DNA of 64,000 nucleotides from Hirudinaria manillensis. Taxonomy: Eukaryota > Annelida > Clitellata > Hirudinida > Hirudinidae. Numbering within the stretch: the first letter of the stretch is position 1; the number at the start of each line of letters is the position of its first letter. The position numbers and the translations under genes are program-made. Below are positions 48,811-61,299 of this stretch, piece after piece. The DNA lies in NCBI GenBank assembly GCA_034509925.1, contig CM067532.1, forward strand, positions 5,730,142-5,794,141, given 5' to 3'. The notes under the pieces were generated by a model. That model had not been told where the DNA came from, did no database searches, and saw nothing but the letters and a program-made list of their open reading frames with translations.

Positions 48811-49204
48811 TTATTGGTAATATAATTCCAAGTTCATTCCATCATGAATCTCATCTGCAAATTAAGGCAAATTAAGTTAAAAATTTAGAAATAAAACAAT
48901 TCAGTAAAAAGAAAAGGAACTCACAATCAGCCAATGTAACACCATCCTTAAAAATATTGTACCACTTTTTAAGCACAATCTTGTCAGCCCTAGTTCCTGT
49001 TTGAGCCGCGATGAGTTTCTTCAGATCCCCGACGGTATCATCTGAACTAGTGGTTTAATAAAAAATTAATAATTGTTATCAATATTTAAAGCTAATCAAA
49101 ATTAAAGTTAATCCAAATAATTTCAAATTTTGATTTTAATCAACTTACTTGCACTTCACTCTAACTTTCTTTCCCAATCTATCGTTACAAATGATTTCAA
49201 TCAT
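48811..49204 (-). CDS. UBL5: Ubiquitin-like protein 5 (Hub1/UBL5), copy 1
   Basis: Nuclear ubiquitin-fold protein that binds spliceosomal proteins (HIND of Snu66/SART1) non-covalently and tunes pre-mRNA splicing. Exons in transcript order: 49204-49149, 49046-48925, 48854-48811; 73 aa, exactly the family length. Family-defining strings are [37 protein letters not shown] and [15 protein letters not shown]. It ends in YYQ rather than Gly-Gly, as expected for a modifier that is not conjugated. Asp22, the residue that contacts HIND in known Hub1, is present. It differs from copy 2 only at residues 5 (I), 20 (S) and 49 (N). Confidence 0.97.
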
Positions 49205-49920
49205 CTTTTAACCTGAAATATTCTTTTGTCTCAAGAAGCAGAAAGAAAGAACAAAATTCAATAAAGTAGTGTCGCCTTTGGCAATCAAAATCAAGATAGC
49301 ATAGAGGAGAGTCCTAAAAATTGTGAATTGTCGTAATATAATAAATTTTCAACAAAATTTCAATAACATTTATTATAAAATCCCTTTTAATAATTTTTAG
49401 ATGTGTAGTTACATATGTAACACACCGATGTAACAGGTCTACTTAAATGTGAAATACAGAAATCTAATTCGCGGCATATATTAATGATGTTTAAGACGTT
49501 AAGGCATTCTACTTTAAATTCATTAAATAATTCCAGTCACACAAAAGATTCTAATTGTCAGTTGCACGATTTGTCGACACATCAAAATGGTTAATCAACA
49601 GCTTCATAAATCGTTAAGTTGCTCGTCACCTTTTAAGGTGGAAAACAGGCGCTATCTGGCGGCAGCATTTTAAGTCTGGCTCAAAACCAGGTAAACTAAT
49701 ACATCTTAGCAATTAGGTTCCGATTCTCCAACTTATGGCGAAACTTACCAACTTGAGGGATCAAGAAATCCCAAAATCATAGGTTAAGAGTAAAATAATT
49801 TCACTCCTCTTAAGCCATTACAATAATTAATACCATTTCATTCTCCTATGTCTGCCTCTCATCAATGAAACTCATTTTTTCAAATGCAATCAATACCAAG
49901 ACTACATGTAGGATTCCAGC

Positions 49921-49926
49921 TTTATT
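49921..49926 (-). terminator. Polyadenylation signal, UBL5 copy 2
   Basis: AATAAA on the minus strand about 117 nt after the stop, equivalent to the signal of copy 1. Confidence 0.45.
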
Positions 49927-50042
49927 GTCAAATATTATTATTATTATTGTTTTATGGTGAAAGATCTCAATCAAATACAGAGACCTCATCACAAAGCCAA
50001 CTGAAATCCTCAAATGTTTAGTCAGTACTGTTCAAATGACTT

Positions 50043-50426
50043 TTATTGGTAATATAATTCCAAGTTCATTCCATCATGAATCTCATCTGCAAATTAAGGC
50101 AAATTAAGTTAAAAATCTAGAAATAAAACAATTCAGTAACAAGAAAAAAAACTCACAATCAGCCAATGTAACACCATCCTTAAAAATAGTGTACCATTTT
50201 TTAAGCACAATCTTGTCAGCCCTAGTTCCTGTTTGAGCTGCGATGAGTTTCTTCAGATCCCCGACGGTATCATCTGGACTGGTGGTTTAATAAAAAATTA
50301 ATAATTGTTATCAATATTTAAAGCTAATCCAAATTAAAGTTAATCCAAATTTTGATTTTAATCAACTAACTTGCACTTCACTCTAACTTTCTTTCCCAAT
50401 CTGTCATTGCAAGTGATTTCAATCAT
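50043..50426 (-). CDS. UBL5: Ubiquitin-like protein 5 (Hub1/UBL5), copy 2
   Basis: Exons in transcript order: 50426-50371, 50278-50157, 50086-50043; 73 aa, same splice phases as copy 1. Substitutions relative to copy 1 are T5, P20 and T49. T49 (KKWYTIFKD) is the usual animal residue, so copy 2 looks closer to ancestral at that site. All ubiquitin-fold core residues and the YYQ end are intact, splice sites are canonical, and there is no sign of decay. Being upstream on the shared strand, it lies head-to-head with KATNB1, with 1.8 kb between the start codons. Confidence 0.97.
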
Positions 50427-52228
50427 CTTTTAACCTGAAATATTCTTTTATATCAAGAAGCAGAATTAAATAATACAATTCAATACACTAGTGTCGCCAT
50501 TGTTTTATGATCAGACAAATAGAGGAGGGTCCTGTAGCTTACATAGTTATGTATGTACTACACCAATATAACAGGTCTATTTAAATGTGATTCCATAATT
50601 TATATAAATAACACCTTGTCAGCCCAATTATTAATGACTTTCAATTATCAAGACTTATCAGGTATATTACAATAAAATAATACATAAAGCGTTAAGCTCT
50701 ATGAAAACAACATTCCAAAGTTTCCTTACAATATGGTTTGTATTAACTTTTTATGGTTTGTGATGGCATGAAATTTTATTCTACGAAACTTAACAAAGTG
50801 AAATGCTAAAACAATAAAATACATTTTTCTAATCCAGGCTAAATTTGTAGCATCGCATTCTAGCTCAAACTACCTCGTAAATATTCCTTTGAATAAATCT
50901 ACAACAAGCCGCGAACCCCGATGCACACCCAAAACTTGTTTTGCAAAGACATAACAGCAAAGAATATTCAATTAATTGAAACAATTCGATTTTTAAAATT
51001 ACTAATTGTTGGAAGTTGCAAAACAAAAAATATTTTAATTAATTTGAATAAACTATAATTTAACCTTAAAACCATTAGTGGCATTGTGATAATCTTTAAA
51101 TTTAAATTGTTATCAAATTCTTGCTTAAACGAACTTTCGTAATTTTTTAATTTTAAATTTTATTTTAAGATATCAATTGAATTATACGATTAAAAAATAT
51201 TATGTTTTGGAGGCTGTCTTCTAATGTCTTCATGATGAGTATTTAATAAATGATATTTATAGAATGATTTTGTCGCAGTTAATTGTCATATTTATTTAAA
51301 GTTATTTTTTATTTATAAACCTTAAAGGTTAATTAAAACTTTGTGCTAGGCAAACGTTCTATTTTCACTTTTAAAATTTTAGTGAATGTAACAAGTCAAT
51401 TGCTATTTTTATTGATTAAAATATAAAACTGAACTGATTGTTTTTGTCTTAAAAATATGTTCAATGTAGCTGTAATAAAATCCATCCTACACGAAAATCC
51501 TCATTGTTTACCTTATGTTGAATAAATAATACGTTTTATCGACCACTTGGAGAATTTTAATTCTGGAATATTACGTATTTATATCTTAAGGTATATTGCA
51601 TTATCGTTATGTTTTAGAAATTTAGTTTGATTTGAAACTAATTCTATGGTTTCTAATAATTGTGCTCTGAATTTTAAAGACGTTTGCTCTTTGACGATTT
51701 TTCAAAGTTGTAATCCCTAAATGTAATCTGTATGCCCATTAATAATTCTTTGCCCTATTTGCTATTGTGATGTAAAGTGGGCTGCATTAAGTTAATTATT
51801 GAGCTTATATTATTTATCTCTTTCTAAAGACATTCCCTTCAGTAAGGGAAAGAGTCCAATCCCTCAATATATTAAATGAAATTTTATGATAAACCAAATG
51901 AATTTCTTAAGACATCTTACTTGCTTTGTGTCACATTACTCATTAAATTTGTTAAATTTTGTTTTCTAAGTTTTGACAGTAAACACAAAGAGTATAAAAC
52001 ATGCTGATTGCATAAAATATTGATTAGTCATAGAACTTATATTTTTTTCGAATATAATTGTAAGGAAAATTTAATTTCAAATGGAATTTCAGAGTTAAAT
52101 AATCTCTGACAAAAAGTGAATGAAACAATTTTACTAAACTCATAAAACCAGGGAAAATCAGCATGAAACTCAAAATAGAAACACTGATTCTCAGTTGAAT
52201 AATGTGTTAATATTTTAGACTTAACTAA
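50427..52228. other. Divergent promoter region between UBL5 and KATNB1
   Basis: A+T-rich DNA without a supported exon. It must hold the upstream sequences of UBL5 copy 2 (-) and katanin p80 (+). No strong palindrome or microsatellite is seen. Confidence 0.5.
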
Positions 52229-55200
52229 ATGGCAAGGAGTTCAAAGAGAGCATGGAAACTTCGTGAGTTTTCAAACTTTAGAGCAACTAATTAAACTCAT
52301 TTAGTTAATAATATCATTTAATTATTAATATAAATTCACATTGTTAGGGTGGAACTAAATGATTCATTCTATACTTAAAAACTGAAACTTAAAAGAATAT
52401 CAAACTTCCTTTAACACATTATGTTGTAGTTTCATAATTTGTGTTTCTAGTCCAATTAATTTTAAATTTAATTAATCACTCAGTCATTGTTTAATCTGAA
52501 AATCTTCTTACAATGGAATGCTTACCTGTTACACTGTTATTACCTGTAACTTGTAGAGGAGTTCCAATCTCACATTGGGGCTGTCAACTGCCTTGCCATT
52601 GGCCACAAATCAGGAAAGGTCATGGTCACAGGTGGGGAGGATAAAAAGGTCAACCTGTGGGCCGTGGGAAAAATGAGTTGCATTTTGGTTAGTGATATTG
52701 TTAAAAAAATTAACGAATTAATGAACGCGTGCCTTACGTACGTTTTCAAATTCTTGCTTTTGCTTTACTGCTTTTGAAGTTTATTGTTTAATCTCACGTG
52801 ATTCTTTTGAATGCTGTTTAAGAAACACGTTGGCACATCATTTTTTTTTAGACATTTTTGCATGAAAATGCAATTTTTTTATCTCTAGAGTCTGAAAGGT
52901 CACATGACGGCCATTGAATCTGTGAGGTTCAATTCCTCGGAGGATGTTGTTGCAGCCGGTTCTCAGTCGGGAGCTCTGAAGATCTGGAATCTGGAGGCTT
53001 CCAAAAGTTAGATTTTCTGACAATTTCTAAGTATAATCCTCCTCATAAATTGATTAATCTCCTGTCAGTAAATATTGTTTTTAAATTCTCAGTTCTTAGG
53101 ACCTTATCTGGACACAAAGCCGGAATTCGTTGCTTAGATTTTCATCCGTTTGGAGATATAATAGCGAGTGGTTCTATGGATACAAATATAAAGGTTTCAA
53201 TGCAATGTTTTTATTATTTTCAATATGTTTGGATTTGATTTTCTAAATTGTCGTTGAATTTAGCTCTGGGATTTTCGAAAGAAAGGCTGTATTTTTACAT
53301 ATAAGGTTAGATATGCATATTGTAATATTTGTGCACATAACATTATATTAACATTAACTATAATAATTAATTAATATATTACTAATTAAATATCTTAATT
53401 AATATCTTATCAACAACGTGTTTCAAATGGATTCAAAGGGTCACTCCAATTGTGTGAACAGCCTTCAATTCAGTCCAGACGGAAAGTGGATTGTTTCTGC
53501 ATCCGACGACAACACGGCCAGGGTAAGTGTGATTCTAATATATACATATTTTATATGTATATATATTATATAAAGTACATATATATATATATGTATGTAT
53601 GTATGTGTTGGCACATCTAACATTCATGCACACCACTCATGTCTTGGTCTTGAATTTGTAAACTTAGAAGAACTGACATGATAGTGGGACGAGATGATGG
53701 AGTGACTTAATAGGTCGAGGTGATGGAGTGACTTAATAGGTCGAGGTGAAGGTCATTTTAAATGCTTTTACGTTGCAGTTGTGGGACATGATGACGGGGA
53801 AGTTGATTTCAGAATTCAAGCAGCACACGGCTCCCGTGACCAGCGTCAAGTTCCACCCCATCGACTTCCTTCTGGCCACTGGAAGTGCAGACAAGTACGA
53901 TCGCATAGAAAAATTAATTATTTAATTAAAGTAAATAGATAATTAAGTAGATCAATTAGTTTAATTGTTATTATAATAATTACTTTGGTATTTCAATGGG
54001 TTGCAGTTTTGTTGCAATTTTTTACAATGTAAATAGTAATATATTGCATTACTTTTAATATATTAAATATATTAATATATTAAAGTAATATATAAAAGTA
54101 ATATATTAAATTATATTTTACAATATAAATAGTAATATGTTAATGAATATTTATGTGGAATTGTGAGGACAATTGTGAGAATTTAATGTCTGAAGTTTAC
54201 TTCTATGCTTTTTAGGACGATGAAGTTTTGGGACTTAGAAACATTCCAATTAGTTAGCTCAACAGATGGTGACTGTGGGCCAATCAGGTGATTATTATTT
54301 AAAATAAATTATAAATTATTATGATTAAAAGCATTTGGTTATGACTCAAAAGCATTTGGTTATGACTCAGGTCCATTAATCGACTTCAAAAGCATTTGGG
54401 GATCAACTTTTGTTTTCATTTTTGTGTTATAAATAAATAAATAAATAAATAATAGGTCTTTTTCTGCATGAATAATTAGCTATGTCATGGTATAACTCAA
54501 TGTAATATTTAACATGTGCCGTAATATGTAACAATGTAATAACAACATTTTACGATGTCACTTTACATTGAAGAATCATCGCCATGCATCCAGAAGGCAG
54601 GTGCGCTTATGCCGCGAGCCAGGAATACCTGACGGCCTACGGCTGGGAACCGCCCGTGACCTTCGACTCCGTGAACGTCGGGTGGGGGAGGCCCGCGGAC
54701 GTCGTGGTCCATCAGAACGAATTGGTGATCGTTTGACGGTCTAATTGTTTTAAAATTCGTTGCAGATAAAAAAAACCTATTGTTTTTGTCTTTCATCAGG
54801 TGGGGGCTTCGTTCCATCAATCCAATGTCTCCATCTTCATAGCCGATCTGCTGGTGAGGTTTCGTTGTTTTGTTTTGTTTTTTTTAGCTTCTCAAAACAT
54901 TTCATGGGGATTTTATTTTATTTTATTTGTTCATTTGGATCTCATGCTTTGTTTTTACATTTCAATTAGAATATGTTTTTTATTTTGGCTTATGTCATCA
55001 AATTGCAGCACAAATTATAAACAAGTTATTCGGTTCAAAATAATTACAAGAATGTTGTTGGCCGTTAAAATTATTGCATTTTAACTTCTGATGAGAACTT
55101 TGTTCCTGCTTGAAACTGTATCGTGCACTTGTAACAAATTTCTGAATATTTTGATATTCGAGCGAGTTCAAGTGAAATGTCGTCAGTTGTTGAACGTCAT

Positions 55201-58200
55201 TTGAGTGCAGTTGTGTGCAGTTGTGTGCGTGTGACTTGAGTCAAAATATTTCTTCAAACTAAATGACTCAACTACAAAAAATGTCTTTGAATCAAAATCA
55301 TGTTTAATTTAAAGATGATGACGATGATGATGGTGGTGGTGATGATGATGATGACAAATGGCATGCATATTGCAGTAATGCGATTGTTATTCAATACTAA
55401 TGCGATTTGAATATATTTTTAAGAAAATTCAGCCAGTTGGTAATTCTCAAGAAATTCAATCAACACCAACAACAGCTGATCAATCCAGCAGTCCCTTCAC
55501 ACAAAAGTACTTTCTTTTTATTTCTTTAAAATCATAATTATTATTTTTATTATTATTATTATTATATTTATCAGCATTTTATTTTGAATCTTGATAATGT
55601 ATTGATAGATTGTTGCATTCTATTATTTAAAAATTTTTTAGTCTTATTTAAGGCTGGTAATTCAAGTTTATTATTTAATTATTTAAGTTATTTTGTTTAA
55701 ATACGTTTAAACACGTTACAGTCCGACTCGTAGAAGGAGCTTCATAACGAAACAATCTCAGCCAATCAGGACGTGAGATTAATAATTAATAAATAATTAT
55801 TTCTAAATAAAGGCTTCCTTTTTAATTCCGTCGTCTCGATGCTCGCATCGCTTTGTGAAACATTTCTGCTGAATTTATTTTTAAATGCATTAAAATGAAA
55901 AAAAATTATTAAACTTTTAAAAGTTAAATTAAACTTTTCAGGATCATCAACGAACAGGTCAACGCAAATGAAAGTTGTGCAAGCGAAGGTTGTTCTTCGA
56001 AAGAATCTCATCGGGTTTTCCCCGAACCGCTCCCCGCCTCCTCTCTCGGATACGAACAGATTTTCAACCCCAAGAAAGAATTACGTCAGTCAATGAGACT
56101 TCTTTTATGTTTTGAATTTTAAAAGTGGTATTTGGAATTAGATTTTAATTTTTAATTTTCTTATTGTTAAAGGTTTAACTTTTATATTGTTATATATTTA
56201 TTTTTTATTTTAAACTCTATATTCATTTCATATTTTCACTTCAAACAGCTCGTGACCTTCCCGCAAGCTGTCCAGAAAACAGTGAGACTTTCGTACCGCA
56301 CTTCCTACATAACTTCCAAACAATTAAATTATTTTATTAAATGTTTTGGAAATTAATTTGTAATTGTTATTCGTTACTAATTTTTGCCTCAGGGCCTCCG
56401 AGTGCAAACCTTCCCCCGACCGACCAAAAGAAACCCGCGTCGAATCCTCCGCGGTCGTCCGAGGACTCAGAACGCAAAGTCCCTGCGCCTCAGAATCCCC
56501 CCGAGGCCCCCCTCGGTCGACCCTGTCGGAGGCCCCCCGTCGTCGTTCACTCTGCCAAGGTGTCTTCGTTGCACAACAAGCAGATGAACAGGTCGAACAG
56601 CAAAGAAGACGAGCAGGTATTTGTTTCGGCACCTTAATAGCATGTGGTGCTATATAAATGACATATTATTATTGTTATTACTATTATTATTATTATTATT
56701 ATTTTTGATCGAATTGGTTCGAGTGTGTTTCACAAGTCGTTAACCTTTTGCTTTTTCAGGGCAACATCTCCATACTTCCGTTTGGAAAGGAAGGAAAGTC
56801 GGACGTGGACATCGAAGACTTTCTTCCGGTACTTGTTCGATCATGTAGTTTTGTTTTGTTTTGTCCGATTGCTTTTTCTAGTCTGGCTTTGTTTTGCTTT
56901 GTTTGTGGAACTTTGAGAACACATCAAGTCTTGATTTGTTGTTGATTTAAAGTCACATGTGAAGGATGCCCAACTTTTTTTCTAGAGCACTCCCAACCAT
57001 CAATTTTAGCTTTTAAATACTAATCATAATTAATTCTTAATCCAAATATTGATGCAATTTCCTCGATTTGCATTTTAAATGACCTCTGTTGCACCGTTTG
57101 TTTAGAAACCGCAACAATTCTCATCCAAAATGGACGACGACAGGGCAATATCCGTCATCAGGGGAAGTCATCAGGTGCACATGAACGTACTTTCGACAAG
57201 AAATAGAAACCTACAAATTTTCAAGACTTTGTGGACGGGTGGAAACATAAAGGTTCAATAATAATATGCTTTCACTCACTCACTCAATCTGATGAAATTC
57301 AGAATTATAATAATTCAATTATTCATTAGAATATTACATTTCATGTGCTTGATTATAAGAATTTTAAAAAAAAGAAAAGAAATTTCAACCTGAATTTGTA
57401 GGTGGCTCTTGATTCAGCTGTTGCCATGAACGATCAGGCCATCTTACAAGATGTCATCTGTTTGCTTCTTCAGAAACAGTAAGGATGTTGGTGATGGAGA
57501 GAATGATGATGATGATGACGACGACGACGATGATGATATTGGTTTATATGGCGATGGTGTTGGTGATACTGGTGTATATAGATTTTATGTTCACATCTTC
57601 TGTCTTTCCAGATCCGCATGGACCCTCGAGACGTGCTCTTGCGTCCTCCCGGTTCTCTCGAAACTCATTTCCAGTCGATACGAGACGTAATCAATTTGAT
57701 ATTACTATTTAACATTACTAATATCATCATCATTATACTATACGTAGCCTATATATTATTTATAATTTATGCTTATTATACTTATTGTTATTATTATTAT
57801 TTCTTGTTTTTATTGATACCAATGTCAAAATTATTGATCGAAATGACGACAGAATTTACAACTTTTTTACAGTCAGGTGAACACGGGGTTGAATGCCGTG
57901 AAGTTCATTCTGAGGTCGTTTGCACTCCTCATCAAAGAAACTTTGAACAACGTGAACTCCATTGGTGTCGACATCACGAGGGAGGAAAGGTCAGTCGAGC
58001 GTGACGTGATTTCAATTGATTTTGACTTCAAGTTTAAGTCCCGGCTGAGCGTGACTCGTTTTTGATCGTTCGTTTCTTATTTTATTTTTAATTTATTTTC
58101 ATCTCGACAGGTACAACAAGAGCTTGCACTGCCACAAGTTGTTGTTGGGCATCAGGGATGACTTGGAAAAGATGTTTCAAGTGCAACCGAACAATCTGCA

Positions 58201-58240
58201 GGTCAAGGAGATCAGACTCCTCCTCTCACAGCTGGACTGA
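52229..58240 (+). CDS. KATNB1: Katanin p80 WD40 regulatory subunit
   Basis: Targets and regulates the katanin p60 AAA ATPase that severs microtubules; acts at centrosomes, spindle poles and cilia. Twenty-one exons close in frame: 52229-52262, 52557-52687, 52889-53006, 53093-53193, 53264-53305, 53439-53522, 53779-53894, 54216-54287, 54574-54730, 54800-54853, 55433-55506, 55722-55772, 55942-56084, 56249-56281, 56393-56616, 56760-56828, 57106-57252, 57402-57478, 57612-57686, 57873-57989, 58111-58240; 682 aa (human about 655). The WD40 propeller covers about 10-300 ([50 protein letters not shown]). A Pro/Ser-rich linker with the YEQIF motif (about 385) leads to the con80 domain (about 510-682), which binds p60. 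The start reads [12 protein letters not shown], matching the family AWKLQ start. Confidence 0.97.
57506..57542. repeat. Intronic GAT/GAC tract in KATNB1
   Basis: Short imperfect GATGATGACGACGAC run in the intron after the exon ending 57478. Confidence 0.8.
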
Positions 58241-59307
58241 TGATTATGATGATGATCATGATGATGATGACGACGTCGGCGAACGTGGTTGCGGTGTTTA
58301 CGTCCGTTCGTACGTCGGGTTTAGCGAACCATGAGTTTTGTCGAAACGTGCCTCGGTCTTCGGGCATTTAAAGGTCTGCAGCAAGTTTCGTTCGTTTGTT
58401 TTTGGGGAGTATTGGTTTTTATGATCAGCTTTTTATTCTGCCGTACATATCCCGAGTAAAAACGTCGGTCGGTGTTTGCGTGCATATCGAAGAGGAAGAT
58501 GCAAACGACTCCCGTGAACCGATTTCCAGTGCACGTCGGCATTAGATTCTTCTTCTCGTTCTTCTTATTTTTTTTTTTTTTGTGATTTGTTTGGATCCTC
58601 ACGTGGTGATACTTTTTTGTCCATGATGAACATTCCTGCGAAATCAAGTTTCGGTGTTTGTAAACTTTCACTCGAGTGCTTCAAGTGCCTTGTTTTTTTG
58701 TCATGATGATGATGAAGATTATTATTATTATCATTATTATTATTAACATTATTTATTTTTTTCGTAAATTAATGCAGCGGTTGTTGGGCGCATGCGCCAT
58801 CATGCTTGACGATTTGCTGTGTCTTCACCACTTCACTTTTTAACGTCGTCCTAACAATTTTCCGAGATGAGCAGATTATTTTATCGATGAATATTTTCCT
58901 TTCGATTCATCTGCGTTCGAACTAATAATTATTTACTAATAATTATCTGCTACATCTCCATTTTAAAACCTGCTTCGACGAATATTTTCGACCGTTTGCA
59001 AGTTGAACAGGGAATTTGAATCCAGTGATTTAGACATGTTGAGTTCGCGTGTCGGATCTCAACAATTTGATGAAACGAATTTGGAACTGTTTACTTGGAA
59101 GTGTGGGATCGGCTGCGCTGTTGATAAAGGATCGAAAAGTAGTGAAAATGTAATAAGTTGTAATTGGAAATGAGAAATTATAACTTTAAATATAATGACA
59201 AACATGCTATTATGTGGACTAGGCTTACTATCCTGTCATAGGTTGGTTTGAAAGATTAGAGAGAAGACCCATGAAAAGACCATTAAAGTTTTAAACGAAT
59301 TAAATGC
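58241..59307. other. KATNB1 3' flank
   Basis: Begins with GAT repeats, then a more balanced, CpG-containing stretch (58270-58700) likely to be 3' UTR, then A+T-rich DNA with TTA repeats. No convincing polyadenylation hexamer was assigned and no coding sequence is supported. Confidence 0.45.
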
Positions 59308-59580
59308 TTAAAATGTATCCGTAAAATATCTTCCGATTAATATTTCCATTCTTCGTGGGTTTTGGAGCTGGTGAAAGGAATTTCGATGGACATTCTGCCC
59401 CACGGACAGGATTTTGTAATCAGTCGAAGGAAATAGCAAGTTGTGTGTCTTCATTCTTGTGTATGTGGCTGCCAACCACTGATTGATGATTGTCTTTAAT
59501 TTAGCTTTAGATGACAAAAGTTGGTCACAAGGACTTTCATCGAAAGGGATTTGACGGGTGTTTGCGACGTGGTTAGACGT
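59308..59580 (-). CDS. Candidate terminal exon, unknown protein
   Basis: An open frame of 90 codons plus stop, in phase 0 after a candidate acceptor (acacag, 3' edge at 59581). Composition is protein-like and not repeat-driven: it includes QIPFDESPCDQLLSSKAK, IINQWLAATYTRMKTHNLL and RRMEILIGRYFTDTF before TAA. The frame has no ATG in a start position upstream, so it would be a 3' exon. No donor exon was found upstream on the minus strand before the CATC array. I recognise no family; it could be a decayed gene or transposon remnant. Confidence 0.35.
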   Translation of the reverse strand, partial: TSNHVANTRQIPFDESPCDQLLSSKAKLKTIINQWLAATYTRMKTHNLLFPSTDYKILSVGQNVHRNSFHQLQNPRRMEILIGRYFTDTF

Positions 59581-60589
59581 CTGTGTACTTTATTTATTAC
59601 TCTAAATACAACTAAAACTATATGATGTCTATTTATTTATTTATTCATCTTTTTGGAGTCACCAAAATAAAACAATATCACAAAATTGGAAAAAGAAAAA
59701 AAATTCAACCAAGGATCCCCGAAAGGAATTGTTCCAGGTAACGAGGAAACCTATTGAAAGTGATAGAATTAGATCGATTACAGGCAGCAATAACGTTAAG
59801 TTAATTACAGCGGTTTATGGAAAATTCAGATTTTACCAACAAATCAGGTTCATTTAACGCTTTTAGAATTGACGCCAAAGTCATCTACAGCCAGATATAA
59901 GCTGAGATGCATTTGCAACTTTTAATATAATTTGTATTTATTAATGATAATTTATTATTAATTATTTATTATTTAAAGATTGACGGATATGATGGAACTG
60001 GTAACAGTTGTTGGAGTTGTTATGGTGTTTTCAATAATAGCGGAAACAAGAGACTATTGTTCGTAACATAAAGACTTACTCAAAGAGTTTTAAGCTGCAG
60101 TTAAAAAGATCTCGAGGTCGAAGTTCAACATCGTAGGTCAGAGGTCATTGTGCCCGTAATACGGGTTCGTGTGACACTCCCTCATCGTTGTGAGTGGACA
60201 TTGTACAGACGACCACGACGACGACGACTTAAGTTTAACAAGTACAAGCCTTATAATGCTATATTTTATAATGCTAAGAATACAAAACTTTGCCTTTTTG
60301 TGATCCGACAAATTATTTATATTTATTATTATTATTATTTAAAAATATTATTTCTCAAAGACTTTCAGTTCTTAAAGAGTTTTTAGACAAATGTTAGGAT
60401 CAAAGTGTTTGCCCTGGAGCGTGAGAATCATAAAATCATAGTGAACTCAAAATACGAAACATTAAAAAAAAACACAAGAATCCACAACACGAGGATTTGA
60501 TTCTGAAATCAGTCGTCGGATGATCTTTGGATGGGTCTGTTGTGGAAACGATACTTCTACTGGCCAAGTTCATATTCTTTTAATCACTA
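59581..60589. other. Intergenic DNA, nothing supported
   Basis: A+T-rich with short TTTA and TTA repeats; no splice-bounded frame recognised. Confidence 0.45.
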
Positions 60590-61299
60590 GTCCATCCATC
60601 CATCCATCCATCCATCCATCCATCCATCCATCCATCCATCCATCCATCCATCCATCCATCCATCCATCCATCCATCCATCCATCCATCCATCCATCCATC
60701 CATCCATCCATCCATCCATCCATCCATCCATCCATCCATCCATCCATCCATCCATCCATCCATCCATCCATCCATCCATCCATCCATCCATCCATCCATC
60801 CATCCATCCATCCATCCATCCATCCATCCATCCATCCATCCATCCATCCATCCATCCATCCATCCATCCATCCATCCATCCATCCATCCATCCATCCATC
60901 CATCCATCCATCCCATCCATCCCTCCCGCCATCCATACCTCCATCCATCCATCCATCCTTCCATCCATCCTTCCATCCATCCATCCATCCTTCCATACAT
61001 CCATCCATCCATCCATCCATCCATCCATCCATCCATCCATCCATCCATCCATCAATACATACATCCATCCATCGAGCCATCCATCCATCCATCCATCCAT
61101 CCATACATCCATCCATCCATCCATCCATCCATCCATCCATCCATCCATCCATCCATCCATCCATCCATCCATCCATCCATCCATCCATCCATCCATCCAT
61201 CCATCCATCCATCCATCCATCCATCCATCCATCCATCCATCCATCCATCCATCCATCCATCCATCCATCCATCCATCCATCCATCCATCCATCCATCCA
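60590..61299. repeat. (CATC)n tetranucleotide array with degenerate core
   Basis: Two long perfect CATC runs (about 60590-60913 and 61100-61299) flank an interrupted core (about 60914-61098) with CATA, CTTC, CCTC and GAGC variants. Both strands are open in several frames (SIHP or MDGW repeats), a consequence of the 12-bp period and not genes. Confidence 0.98.

Larger units (their letters stand above)
48219..50590. repeat. Tandem duplication of about 1.2 kb carrying UBL5
   Basis: Two head-to-tail units (about 48219-49450 and 49451-50590). The flanks match through exons, introns, 5' and 3' regions (for example 'gaaatacagaaatctaatt' at 48220 and 49451, 'ggtaaactaatacatctta' at 48458 and 49690). 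Offsets range from about 1222 to 1232 bp because of small indels. Intron identity remains high, so the event is recent relative to the rest of the locus. Confidence 0.9.
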
